Source: JBLIRR01 sp049472395 (GTDB taxonomy: Bacteria; SZUA-182; DTGQ01; JBLIRR01). Taken from it: a stretch of DNA of 64,000 nt. Positions 9,858 through 18,620 of this stretch are shown here, in pieces; position 1 is the stretch's first letter; every line of letters starts with the position of its first letter. The stretch is from NCBI GenBank assembly GCA_049472395.1, contig JBLIRR010000003.1, positions 186,001 to 250,000 of the forward strand. The letters are read 5' to 3'. The notes beneath the pieces were generated by a model, which made no database searches, was not told the DNA's origin, and saw nothing but the letters and a program-made list of their open reading frames with translations. The position numbers and the translations under genes were made by a program.

Positions 9858-12392
9858 ATGCCTAAGATCCGAAAAATTCTCGTTATTGAAGATAGTTTGA
9901 CACAGGCTTTGCAACTGCAGATCATTCTTGAAAGAAATGGATATAAAGTCTTTGTCGCGCAGAACGGCCTTGACGGGCTTGATTACATCAAGGATTCCCT
10001 ACCGACTTTAGTGATCAGCGACATAAAAATGCCGGAAATGGATGGTTATCACCTCTGCAAGAAAATAAGGTCGTATGATCATCTTAAAGATATTCCGGTC
10101 ATACTCCTGACCGCCCTTTCAGAGCCCGAGGATGTAATCAAGGCGCTTGAGTGTGGTGCTAATAACTTTATCACAAAACCATACGATGAAAAGCAATTGA
10201 TATCAAGGATTGACAACATCATTCTCAATAAGCAATTACGAGATAAGGGAAGCACCCAGATGGGGGTTGAGATATATTTTGCGGGCCGTAAACATTATAT
10301 TACCTCCGATCGTTTGCAAATCCTTGATCTCCTCCTTTCTACATATGGAAACGCCATTGAGAAGAACCGGGAGTTGGAGCACGTGAATCATGAATTGATT
10401 ACCATGCAGCGGGAACTTGAAAGAGCAAAGGCCAAGGCAGAGGAAGCAAGCCGGACCAAGAGCAATTTTTTGGCAAACATGAGCCACGAGATTCGCACTC
10501 CAATGAATGGAATCATTGGAATGATTGATATTCTGCTTGACACAAAACTCGATGAAAAACAAATTGAGTATGCACGCATACTTCGAAGGAGCGCTAAATC
10601 TCTTCTGACAATAATTAATGACATTCTTGATTTGTCCAAAATCGAGGCAGGCAAATTTGAGCTCGAGATTCTCGATTTTGATCTCAGGACAGCGATTGAT
10701 GAAGTAATAGGCCTTCTGAGAATGAAGGCACAAGAAAAAGGCATTAATTTTGCGTGTTTGATCCACCACGAAGTCCCTTCACTTCTCAAGGGCGATCCTG
10801 GAAGGCTCCGCCAGATATTTACGAATCTTGCCGGAAATGCAATCAAATTCACCGATAGGGGAGAGGTCATACTAAGTGCGATTCTGCAAGAAGAAACAGG
10901 GAACTTTGTGAAAATAAGATTCTCTGTGTCCGATACAGGAATAGGAATTCCCAAAGATCACCGTAACTCCCTTTTTCAGTCATTTTCACAAGTGGACACT
11001 TCCATCACTCGTATTTATGGAGGGACAGGACTCGGCCTTGCCATCTCAAAACAACTGGTAGAAATGATGGGAGGGGAAATCGGGGTTGATAGCGAGAGGG
11101 ATAGTGGATCAACCTTTTGGTTCACGGCTGTTTTTGAAAAGCAGTCTGAAAAAGGAGATGAAAAGAGTGCCCCCACTGAGACTATTAAAGGAAAACGTGT
11201 CTTATTAGTGAATAATAATCCTACAAAACTAGAAGGGATAAGTGAGCATCTCATAACTTGGGGAACCCGGCTTGAGGAGGTGACAGATGAGGATGAAGCC
11301 TTAGATAGGCTTCGCAAGGCGCTCACCGAGAAAGATCCATTTGAAATAGCCATCCTTGACATGCAAACCCCCGGCATGAATGGAGAGCATCTTGGGAAAA
11401 AGATCAAAAGTGATCCTGATATAAAAAATACTATTTTAATTATAATTGCTTCCATAGGAAAGCGAGGGGACGCGGCCCGTCTTAAAAAGATAGGATTCTC
11501 AGGCTATCTGACCAGACCGCTCACGCTTCCACAGCTTTACAAATGTCTTGTGACTGTTACCCATAATAAAAAAGCGTTCCCAGAGAACAAATCGTCAGAG
11601 ATTATCACCCGTCATTCGCTCGCTGAAAATGAAAAAAAGATGGTCCGTATCCTTCTTGCCGAGGATGATTCTACCAATCAAAAGGTAGCTCTTCATATTC
11701 TGAAAAAATCAGGATATAAGGCTGATGTTGTCTCAAGTGGTGATGAGGCTGTCGAGGCTGTGAAAATGGCGCCGTATGACATTATATTAATGGACGTGCA
11801 GATGCCAGGAATGGATGGCTATACCGCCACTAAGCATATCAGGAATTTGGAAAGGGAACGAATCCCGGTCATTGCCATGACCGCCCACGCCATGAAGGGT
11901 GATCGTGAAAAATGTATCAAATCGGATATGGATGACTATATTTCAAAACCGATAAATGCCCAAGAACTCCTTACTAAAATTGAAAAATGGATAAGAAGAG
12001 TTTGGAATAAGATGGAGTATACAACGGATATGCATCCTTTGAATATATCAGAGGGAACCCCTCCCGTATATTTAGAGGAAGCCCTTGATCGTGTTATGGG
12101 GGATAAATCATTCTTAGAAACACTGTTAAGGGAATACCTTGAAAAACTACCCGCACTCGTTCAATCCCTGCAAAGGGCTATTGAAATCAAAGATGCGACA
12201 GAATTAAAAAACCAGGCTCACACGCTCAAGGGCCTCTCTTCCAATCTGAGTGTGCATAGAATCGCTTCGCTCGCTCTGCAGATAGAGCACAGTGCCGAGA
12301 ATTTCAATGTTTACAAGACATCGCACATTATCGAGGAATTGCACACAGAAATCCAGAATTTTGAGCAGTATATGAATCAATTTTCTTGGTAA
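9858..12392 (+). CDS. Hybrid histidine kinase REC-HisKA-HATPase-REC-REC-Hpt
   Basis: This 844-residue soluble phosphorelay protein has no transmembrane or PAS sensor. The N-terminal REC domain has Asp55. The QILDLLLSTYGNA linker is shared with the preceding gene. HisKA has His210 (MSHEIRTPMNG), and the ATPase N-box lies at Asn327 (NLAGNAIKFTD) with GGTGLGLAIS. A second REC-like domain (about 440-560) keeps an Asp at 501 but has VNNN where the acidic pair should be, so it is probably inactive. A third REC has EDD and Asp646 (LMDVQMPGMDGY). The C-terminal Hpt has His788 (AHTLKGLSSN). With a receiver as its only input domain, it probably takes phosphoryl groups or a conformational signal from the chemosensory CheA. 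The final target is not encoded in an obvious way here. Confidence 0.92.
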   Translation: MPKIRKILVIEDSLTQALQLQIILERNGYKVFVAQNGLDGLDYIKDSLPTLVISDIKMPEMDGYHLCKKIRSYDHLKDIPVILLTALSEPEDVIKALECGANNFITKPYDEKQLISRIDNIILNKQLRDKGSTQMGVEIYFAGRKHYITSDRLQILDLLLSTYGNAIEKNRELEHVNHELITMQRELERAKAKAEEASRTKSNFLANMSHEIRTPMNGIIGMIDILLDTKLDEKQIEYARILRRSAKSLLTIINDILDLSKIEAGKFELEILDFDLRTAIDEVIGLLRMKAQEKGINFACLIHHEVPSLLKGDPGRLRQIFTNLAGNAIKFTDRGEVILSAILQEETGNFVKIRFSVSDTGIGIPKDHRNSLFQSFSQVDTSITRIYGGTGLGLAISKQLVEMMGGEIGVDSERDSGSTFWFTAVFEKQSEKGDEKSAPTETIKGKRVLLVNNNPTKLEGISEHLITWGTRLEEVTDEDEALDRLRKALTEKDPFEIAILDMQTPGMNGEHLGKKIKSDPDIKNTILIIIASIGKRGDAARLKKIGFSGYLTRPLTLPQLYKCLVTVTHNKKAFPENKSSEIITRHSLAENEKKMVRILLAEDDSTNQKVALHILKKSGYKADVVSSGDEAVEAVKMAPYDIILMDVQMPGMDGYTATKHIRNLERERIPVIAMTAHAMKGDREKCIKSDMDDYISKPINAQELLTKIEKWIRRVWNKMEYTTDMHPLNISEGTPPVYLEEALDRVMGDKSFLETLLREYLEKLPALVQSLQRAIEIKDATELKNQAHTLKGLSSNLSVHRIASLALQIEHSAENFNVYKTSHIIEELHTEIQNFEQYMNQFSW

Positions 12393-12455
12393 ATAAAGGC
12401 AAAGTTTACTCCAACCGATAAATATATAGGTTATTTTCTGATATAAAGGGAAGAA

Positions 12456-14606
12456 ATGGCGCAATATGTATTGAATGTTAAAGATTACTGGTTTATTATT
12501 CGTAAGCGAAGGGTTCTTGTTATCACCATTACACTCCTGGTTGGTATCTTAAGTTTCATTTTTGCGCAATTAAACAAACCAGTTCCTATTTATCAGGCCA
12601 CAGCACAATTAAGTCTTGAAAAAAATAGCACTGTGGCCGGTCTTATGCTTGAAGTTGTCCGATGGACATCCTGGAATGATATTGAGACCAATGCCCGCAT
12701 TATTAAAAGCTTCTCCCTCATTGAAAAGGTTGCGAAAAAAATAGGCTATATAGATCAGGAGATGAGCAGCAACGATATTTTAAAAGATCCGGATGCTATC
12801 AATACAATCAGTAAAATTCAATCGCAAGTAACTGCTGAGCAAGTATCGCAAAGCAATATTATTGAAATTAAAGTGCGATCAAAAAATGCCAACGAGGCGC
12901 AGCTCCTCGCCAATACCATTGCCGATGCCTTCATCGAAGAAAATTATCATCGAAATAACAGGCGAGTCAAGGAGGCGAAAACCTTTATTGAAAGACTTCA
13001 AGAAAAACAGGCCCTGCAGCTTGCAGATGCTGAGGAAAAACTCAAGGCATTTAGAAGAGCCAATAAAGTCTTTAGTCTCGATCAAACCATGGGATTTATT
13101 ACAGAAGATTATTTAAAGGCGAAAAATGAGCTTGAAAATATTGAAAAAGAAAAAAAGGCATGTGTATGGATGATTGAACAACTCAGCAGCGAAGAGAACC
13201 AGACAAATAAAATATTTGATATCATTTATAAGATTCCTGATTTAAATGAATTTATTGAGCGTCTCAACAACCTTCAGTTTGAGATGGAGACCCTTTTACT
13301 CGATTACACTATGGAGCACCCTGAAGTAAAAAAAGTGCAAAAAAAGATGCTCAGTGTAAAGTCGGAGATTATCAAACATTTGAAATTTAAACTTGTAAGA
13401 CTCGAACGTCAGCAGGAAACAGCGCGTGAGATATTAAAGACAAAAGAGCAATATGCTCAATCAACACTAGAGTACGAATCAAAATATGAAAAACTGGCTC
13501 GAGATGTGAGCATGACTGAAGAGATAGTAAACTTTTTAAAAGAAAAGCACCAGGAGGCACTCATCAGGGAATCTGAACCTATTACAGAAGTATATATTGT
13601 CAAGCCTGCGCTCATACCTCAAAAACCGATGAACCCTCATGACAGGCTCAAACCGACATTTGTCGGATTTATTATGGGGCTCATACTCGGGATGCTGGCC
13701 GCCTTTATTATGGAAAATCTTGACTCCTCAATCAATACTATAGAAGAGGTCGAGAAATATCTTGCCACGCCGGCATTGGGAAACATTCCTTTTATCACAC
13801 TCGAGCGTATTGAAAAATATTTAATCAAGCATGATATTGAAATAGATGATGAAAAAGTATTTAAAAACATGATCTATCTTGTTACCCTCTATGCTCCCAA
13901 GTTTACCATATCAGAGACATACCGCACCTTAAGAACAAGTATTCAATTTGCCGCGGAAGATCGAAAGACCTTTGTCATTACGAGCACCTTAGACGGTGAG
14001 GGTAAAACCACGGTGGCCATAAATCTTGCCTTTGCCCTATCCCAAATAGGGAAAAAGACGCTCCTTATAGAAGCCGATTTCAGAAAACCAAAAATCCACC
14101 ATGTATTTGGCATCACAAGGGAACCGGGGCTTGCCGATGCACTCTTTGAAAACTGTGACTGGCGGAAAGCTATACGAGATGTGCCCGACATCCTTATGGG
14201 ACATCTCAATATCCAGAACTTCATCATGTCCCCCGGGCTTGATAATCTGCACATCATGACCTGCGGCCTAAAATGCAGACAACCGGTTGAAATTTTGCAA
14301 TCAAAGCAGATGGACACCTTATTGGAAGAATTCAAGAAAGAGTTTGATTATATCATCATTGACGCTCCTCCTATCATGCCGGTCAATGACGCTGTTGTCA
14401 TAGGCTCAAAGGTAGAGGCAGCTATCATTGTATACCGCGTCGGGAGGGTCAACCAGATGCTTTTAAAGAGGGCCAAACTGCAATTGGATGCCGTTAAAGC
14501 CCATGTATTGGGAATCATCTTTAATGGGCTCAAACCCGACAGCCTCAAAGAGATGTATTCCACAGGCTATTACTATTACTATGACTATGAGGGCAAAGAA
14601 GAGTAA
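12456..14606 (+). CDS. Wzz-type chain-length regulator fused to bacterial tyrosine kinase (BY-kinase)
   Basis: This is the polysaccharide co-polymerase with autokinase activity of Wzc type. The N-terminal Wzz domain has a membrane helix at about 18-38, long periplasmic coiled coils (about 160-390) and a second helix near 405-422. The cytoplasmic kinase has a Walker A around DGEGKTT (513-519), Walker A' EADFRKP, and Walker B DYIIIDAPP. The tail carries a tyrosine cluster at 701, 705-709 and 711, the usual autophosphorylation sites. In Wza-Wzc systems it sets chain length and gates export. It lies 63 bases downstream of the hybrid kinase, at the junction of the signalling and polysaccharide parts. 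Confidence 0.93.
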   Translation: MAQYVLNVKDYWFIIRKRRVLVITITLLVGILSFIFAQLNKPVPIYQATAQLSLEKNSTVAGLMLEVVRWTSWNDIETNARIIKSFSLIEKVAKKIGYIDQEMSSNDILKDPDAINTISKIQSQVTAEQVSQSNIIEIKVRSKNANEAQLLANTIADAFIEENYHRNNRRVKEAKTFIERLQEKQALQLADAEEKLKAFRRANKVFSLDQTMGFITEDYLKAKNELENIEKEKKACVWMIEQLSSEENQTNKIFDIIYKIPDLNEFIERLNNLQFEMETLLLDYTMEHPEVKKVQKKMLSVKSEIIKHLKFKLVRLERQQETAREILKTKEQYAQSTLEYESKYEKLARDVSMTEEIVNFLKEKHQEALIRESEPITEVYIVKPALIPQKPMNPHDRLKPTFVGFIMGLILGMLAAFIMENLDSSINTIEEVEKYLATPALGNIPFITLERIEKYLIKHDIEIDDEKVFKNMIYLVTLYAPKFTISETYRTLRTSIQFAAEDRKTFVITSTLDGEGKTTVAINLAFALSQIGKKTLLIEADFRKPKIHHVFGITREPGLADALFENCDWRKAIRDVPDILMGHLNIQNFIMSPGLDNLHIMTCGLKCRQPVEILQSKQMDTLLEEFKKEFDYIIIDAPPIMPVNDAVVIGSKVEAAIIVYRVGRVNQMLLKRAKLQLDAVKAHVLGIIFNGLKPDSLKEMYSTGYYYYYDYEGKEE

Positions 14607-15774
14607 AGCACACGCTGTCTGTATTCATATCATTACACGTATGGATAAGGGAGGTTCTGCTGAAAATACCTATCTTACTGTAAAGAATATAAATAAATTC
14701 AGACCGTTGCTTATTATAGGGCCTACCACCGAATCCACCATGTCGGAAAAGGAAAGAAGAGAGAGGGATGAAAATATGAAGGCCCTTGTGTCCGACGGCA
14801 TACAGGTGAGGGTATGTCCCTTTCTCTTTCGACGAATATCCTTATTAAATGATCTGAGGGCCTTTCTTTGGCTCTTTTTTACCATACGAAAGCTCCACCC
14901 CGCAATTGTGCACACCCATACCTCAAAAGCCGGAATACTCGGAAGATGGGCTGCATTTTTAAACCGTGTCCCCTTCATTTGTCATACACCCCATGGCCAT
15001 ATTTTTTTCGGATATTTTCACCCCTTGATTATGACCTTATTTCTCTTTCTAGAGAGAATAACATCCCTTATTACCCAGAGGATCATCTGCCTGACCGAGG
15101 GAGAAAAGAAGGATATCATCAAGCTTAGGATTGCACCGGAGTCCAAGCTTTTCGTCTGTCCCAGCGGAATAGACACAGGATCATTTAAAGAGGAAATGAA
15201 TTCTGAACTCACCGCGCAGTGGAGAAAGAGGCTTGGTATCAATGAGGATGATATAGTGGTCGGCACCGTGGGGAGGCTAGTCAAGATAAAAGGGCATATC
15301 TTTCTTCTCAAAGCCTTTCATCGGCTTTTACCCGCACAACCGAATCTCCTCTTTTGCTTTGTAGGCTCAGGGCCCTTAAAAAAAGAGCTTACAAGGAAAG
15401 CAGAGGGATGGGGTATCATTGACAGGGTAAGATTTATACCGTGGGAGGCGGACATACGGCCTATTCTCTCTTTATTTGACATCTTTGTCTTTCCTTCCTT
15501 GAATGAGGGTATGGGCAGGGCCCTTGTTGAGGCGATGACGATGAAAAAACCTGCAGTGGCAACGCGCATAAGCGGAATACCGGATCTCGTGCATGAGGGT
15601 ATTAATGGGCTTCTTGTGCCTCCTGCCGATGCACGAGCCTTGGGTGAGGCAATCCTATGGCTCGCAGAGCGTCCCGAGGAGAGAAAAAGAATGGGCGAGG
15701 CCGGAGAAATAATAGCAGATACCTATTCTGTGGATGCAATGATAGAAATACTTGAGACAATATATTGCATATAG
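14587..15774 (+). CDS. Glycosyltransferase family 4
   Basis: This GT-B fold glycosyltransferase is expected to add a sugar from a nucleotide donor to a lipid-linked intermediate on the cytoplasmic side. The N-terminal half has TRMDKGGSAENT, where GT4 acceptor-domain glycines lie. The C-terminal half has GTVGRLVKIKGH, FVGSGPLKKEL, and the donor-binding E-x7-E motif in NEGMGRALVEAM. I start it at the ATG at 14587, overlapping the end of the BY-kinase gene by 20 bases; an ATG at 14581 is equally possible, and the longer open frame upstream lies inside the kinase gene. Donor and acceptor are unknown. Confidence 0.88.
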   Translation: MRAKKSKAHAVCIHIITRMDKGGSAENTYLTVKNINKFRPLLIIGPTTESTMSEKERRERDENMKALVSDGIQVRVCPFLFRRISLLNDLRAFLWLFFTIRKLHPAIVHTHTSKAGILGRWAAFLNRVPFICHTPHGHIFFGYFHPLIMTLFLFLERITSLITQRIICLTEGEKKDIIKLRIAPESKLFVCPSGIDTGSFKEEMNSELTAQWRKRLGINEDDIVVGTVGRLVKIKGHIFLLKAFHRLLPAQPNLLFCFVGSGPLKKELTRKAEGWGIIDRVRFIPWEADIRPILSLFDIFVFPSLNEGMGRALVEAMTMKKPAVATRISGIPDLVHEGINGLLVPPADARALGEAILWLAERPEERKRMGEAGEIIADTYSVDAMIEILETIYCI

Positions 15775-15819
15775 AGAGAAGCACATCGATTTTTGTCAGA
15801 GTATTACAGAGGAGTCCCT

Positions 15820-16530
15820 ATGATACTTAATAAAGAAAAAATGGAAGCATTGGAGAGGCTTGCGCGTTGTATGGCGCACGACTTTAACAATCTTCTCACA
15901 ACCATCCTTGGGTATAGCGAACTCATGCTCAATACAGTGGCGAAGGATGATCCGATGCACGAAGATATTGAGGAAATAAGGCAGGCTGGGAAACGAGCAG
16001 CCTACATTACTGAACAATTTTTAAATTTTGGGGCAAAACAGAAACTTCAACAGGAACACTTGAATCCTCATGATATTATCTCTGAAATGAAGAGAAAGCT
16101 TACATCACTTGCAGGGAATGGGATCACTATTTCAATTACCACAGATTCGGATTTAGGCACTATTTACGCTGACAAAGAAAAAATTGAACAAGTTATTATG
16201 AACCTCGTTATTAATGCCCGAGAGGCCATGATCGATGGCGGAAATTTGAATATTAAGGTAATAAATGAGATAATTTCCTCACCCTCTCCGAGAAAATATA
16301 TATGTATTGTAATTGAAGACACGGGCATTGGTATGACGGAAGAGACCATGGACTTGATTTTTGAACCTTTCTTTTCTACTCATAAAAAGCGAAACGGATC
16401 AGGATTTGGTCTTTCCACCGCGTATGGGATTGTCAAACAGCATAAGGGATGGATCAATGTTCAAAGTGAGCTGGAGCACGGCTCAACCTTTAAAGTATAC
16501 CTTCCTTCTTTTCCTGCCTCGCTTTCATAG
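15820..16530 (+). CDS. Small soluble histidine kinase (HisKA-HATPase only)
   Basis: About 236 residues with no input domain. HisKA is at the N terminus (CMAHDFNNLLT, with phosphoacceptor His near residue 22). A HATPase follows with N-box VINAREAM, G1 EDTGIGM and G2 GSGFGLSTAYGIV. The HDFNN type of H-box is common in NtrB-like or HWE-adjacent kinases of Desulfobacterota that act on REC proteins without their own sensor. The start at 15820 has a good ribosome site (AGAGGAG); an in-frame TTG at 15793 is less likely. No cognate regulator is adjacent; the REC proteins at 9.1-12.4 kb are candidates only. Confidence 0.85.
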   Translation: MILNKEKMEALERLARCMAHDFNNLLTTILGYSELMLNTVAKDDPMHEDIEEIRQAGKRAAYITEQFLNFGAKQKLQQEHLNPHDIISEMKRKLTSLAGNGITISITTDSDLGTIYADKEKIEQVIMNLVINAREAMIDGGNLNIKVINEIISSPSPRKYICIVIEDTGIGMTEETMDLIFEPFFSTHKKRNGSGFGLSTAYGIVKQHKGWINVQSELEHGSTFKVYLPSFPASLS

Positions 16531-16766
16531 CATTCAAAAATCGGCATATTAATTACTTTCCACCAACAATTCTTATATGCTCATTGCTGACTTTCCACAG
16601 TTTTCTCACCAATATTCCTTCTTTCTTTTTTTCCCCTATTTTCATATTGCGTAAGTGGAGCTTTACTATGAAGAAAGCCGGATGTTATTCCGATAGATGA
16701 AAATAAGCAATAAATTATTTGTTATAGGCTCGATATACAAAGGATATTAAGGTACTAAAAAAGGGA

Positions 16767-16788
16767 GAACTTGTGATAGAGCAAGTTC
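16767..16788 (+). other. Hairpin in the 5' leader of the WbqC-family gene
   Basis: An inverted repeat GAACTTG / CAAGTTC with an 8-base loop lies about 20 bases before the ATG, and a strong GGAGG follows at 16797. The 277 bases from 16531 contain nothing else I can name. The stem could affect ribosome access, but it does not match a riboswitch I recognise. Confidence 0.35.
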
Positions 16789-16807
16789 GACGGGCCGGAG
16801 GTATACA

Positions 16808-17629
16808 ATGATTGCTGCAATTCATCAACCCCAGTATATGCCCTGGATTGGTTATATGAATAAGATTGCCCACGCTGATGTATTTGTAATATTGGACACT
16901 GTTCAATATAAAAAAAATGAATGGCAAAACAGAAACCGGATCAAGACTGCTGCAGGTTCGCAGTGGATTACTGTGCCCGTCTGTTACCATTATCCTGAAA
17001 AAATATTGGAGGTTAAAATTAACAACACAGTCAGATGGGGGGCAAAACATTATGCAAGCCTTGTCACAAATTATCATCGAGCTCCCTATTTTAACGTGTA
17101 TGCTGATTTCTTTAAAGAAACATTGAGCACACAATGGGAGTTTCTTGCAGATTTAAATGTCTTTATAATCGAATCTTTAACTCACATATGGGGATTAAAT
17201 ACCAATATTATAAGAGCACATACTATTAGTGTGAGCGCGCAAAATCCGACAGCCCGTCTTGTGGATATATGCCTGGCATTAGGAGCGGACACCTATCTTT
17301 CAGGAAGAGACGGGATGAAATATATGGACATGAAACAATTTGCTGATAACGGCATAAAGGTTATATTTCAACAATTTTCTTCAGTAGTCTATCCACAACT
17401 TTTTCATGAATTCATCCCTAATCTTTCCAGCATTGACCTGCTTTTGAATTGTGGGATTGGGGCCTCAGCCTTAATCTTTGAGGCAGGTCAGGGCATTTCT
17501 ATGACAAATAATAATTCATATGCTCACGCGCCTTTACACGCATCTAGTGAGCACCTGTTAAAGTCAGATTTAAGAGAACATTCAACTATATACACTTATC
17601 AGGAAAATAAGAGTGGACTACATAATTGA
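16808..17629 (+). CDS. wbqC: WbqC family protein
   Basis: The N terminus (AIHQPQYMPWIGYM...ADVFVILD) and the ENRN-like WQNRNRIK segment are diagnostic of the WbqC family. Members lie in O-antigen and capsule loci and in some siderophore or sugar-modification clusters; their biochemical role is not firmly known, although some are proposed to take part in amino- or acyl-sugar modification. The 273 residues are close to full family length (about 230-250) with a slightly long C terminus. The GGAGG ribosome site at 16797-16801 fixes the start. The 3' end overlaps the next gene by 17 bases. Confidence 0.85.
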   Translation: MIAAIHQPQYMPWIGYMNKIAHADVFVILDTVQYKKNEWQNRNRIKTAAGSQWITVPVCYHYPEKILEVKINNTVRWGAKHYASLVTNYHRAPYFNVYADFFKETLSTQWEFLADLNVFIIESLTHIWGLNTNIIRAHTISVSAQNPTARLVDICLALGADTYLSGRDGMKYMDMKQFADNGIKVIFQQFSSVVYPQLFHEFIPNLSSIDLLLNCGIGASALIFEAGQGISMTNNNSYAHAPLHASSEHLLKSDLREHSTIYTYQENKSGLHN

Positions 17630-18620
17630 TAATATAAATAATGTGTCTCAACATCAGCCTGAGCAGAATCTTCAGGATCAGAGAAAAGCGGAGGAGAGCA
17701 CGCGGTTCTATCATCAGTTGTGGCAAAAAGCCAACGATATCAATCAATGGGCAACAAGTGAGATAAATAATAATAATGCTCCTATTCAACCTTTGAAAAC
17801 AATGATTCAACAGCTTGAGAATGGAGAAGGAGCGTTTCTTTGGGATACTATTATCCAAAGCCTGAAAATGGAGGATAGCCTGATACTCAATGTATTTATG
17901 CCACGCGCGAACTATGATATGTTAACGGATCATGCAACAAATGTCGCTATTCTTAGCCTCCGGCTCGGATTAAGCACAGAACTTTATTCTCATGGCAAAT
18001 TAATACAGTTAGGGACCGCCGCTCTTGTGCATGATCTTGGCATGGCAGGTATCCAAAAGTCTATATTAAGCCAAAGCGCCAATCTCTCAGAGGAGCAGAC
18101 AGAAGAATTCATGAGGCATATTCCCCTGGGCACGAAAATTCTTTCCAAACTAGGAGAGGAGTATGACTGGTTAACGACTATTTGTTCTCAGGAACATGAA
18201 CGTGAAAACGGTCAGGGATTTCCTGCCGGATTAGCACAGGACCAGATTCATCATATGTCAAAAATAATCGGTTTGACTGATACACTTGAATCAATGACAC
18301 ACCCTCCCTGGGAAATGTCCCCCATGGATGCGATACAGACTCTTATTACCACTCAGAAAAAATTATTCTCTGCATCATTGTTAAAAATACTCCTTAAGGA
18401 GCTGTCTCCATTTCCACCGGGCACCTATGTGCGCCTCAATTCAAAAGAAATTGGACAGATAATAGAAATTTCCAAAGGGCATCCCTTAAGGCCTTCACTT
18501 AAAATTATTTTTGACGCATCGGGAATACCTCTGAAAAATCCCAAAATTGTTCATTTAAAATCAAAACCCTTGCTTTACATAGTGGGATCAGTGAAAAAAT
18601 CAATGTTTCACAGTATTTAA
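17613..18620 (+). CDS. HD-GYP-like domain protein with altered motifs
   Basis: A 335-residue soluble protein. Residues about 105-235 follow the HD-GYP phosphodiesterase pattern: a conserved His in LTDHATNVAILS, HD in LVHDLGMAGI, HIPLGTKIL, and EHERENGQGFP. The usual HDxGK is HDLGM here, the HHE is QEHE, and GYP has become GFP, so c-di-GMP hydrolysis is uncertain. The C-terminal 80 residues carry a short beta-rich stretch (YVRLNSKEIGQII) often seen after HD-GYP domains. The GTG start at 17613 overlaps the WbqC gene. Its position right before the Wza-like exporter suggests post-translational control of export, but that is inference. Confidence 0.75.
   Translation: MDYIIDNINNVSQHQPEQNLQDQRKAEESTRFYHQLWQKANDINQWATSEINNNNAPIQPLKTMIQQLENGEGAFLWDTIIQSLKMEDSLILNVFMPRANYDMLTDHATNVAILSLRLGLSTELYSHGKLIQLGTAALVHDLGMAGIQKSILSQSANLSEEQTEEFMRHIPLGTKILSKLGEEYDWLTTICSQEHERENGQGFPAGLAQDQIHHMSKIIGLTDTLESMTHPPWEMSPMDAIQTLITTQKKLFSASLLKILLKELSPFPPGTYVRLNSKEIGQIIEISKGHPLRPSLKIIFDASGIPLKNPKIVHLKSKPLLYIVGSVKKSMFHSI

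Noticed and set aside
16531..16807. c-di-GMP riboswitch before the WbqC-family gene
   Set aside because: The leader lacks the conserved GEMM sequence blocks; only one simple hairpin is visible.
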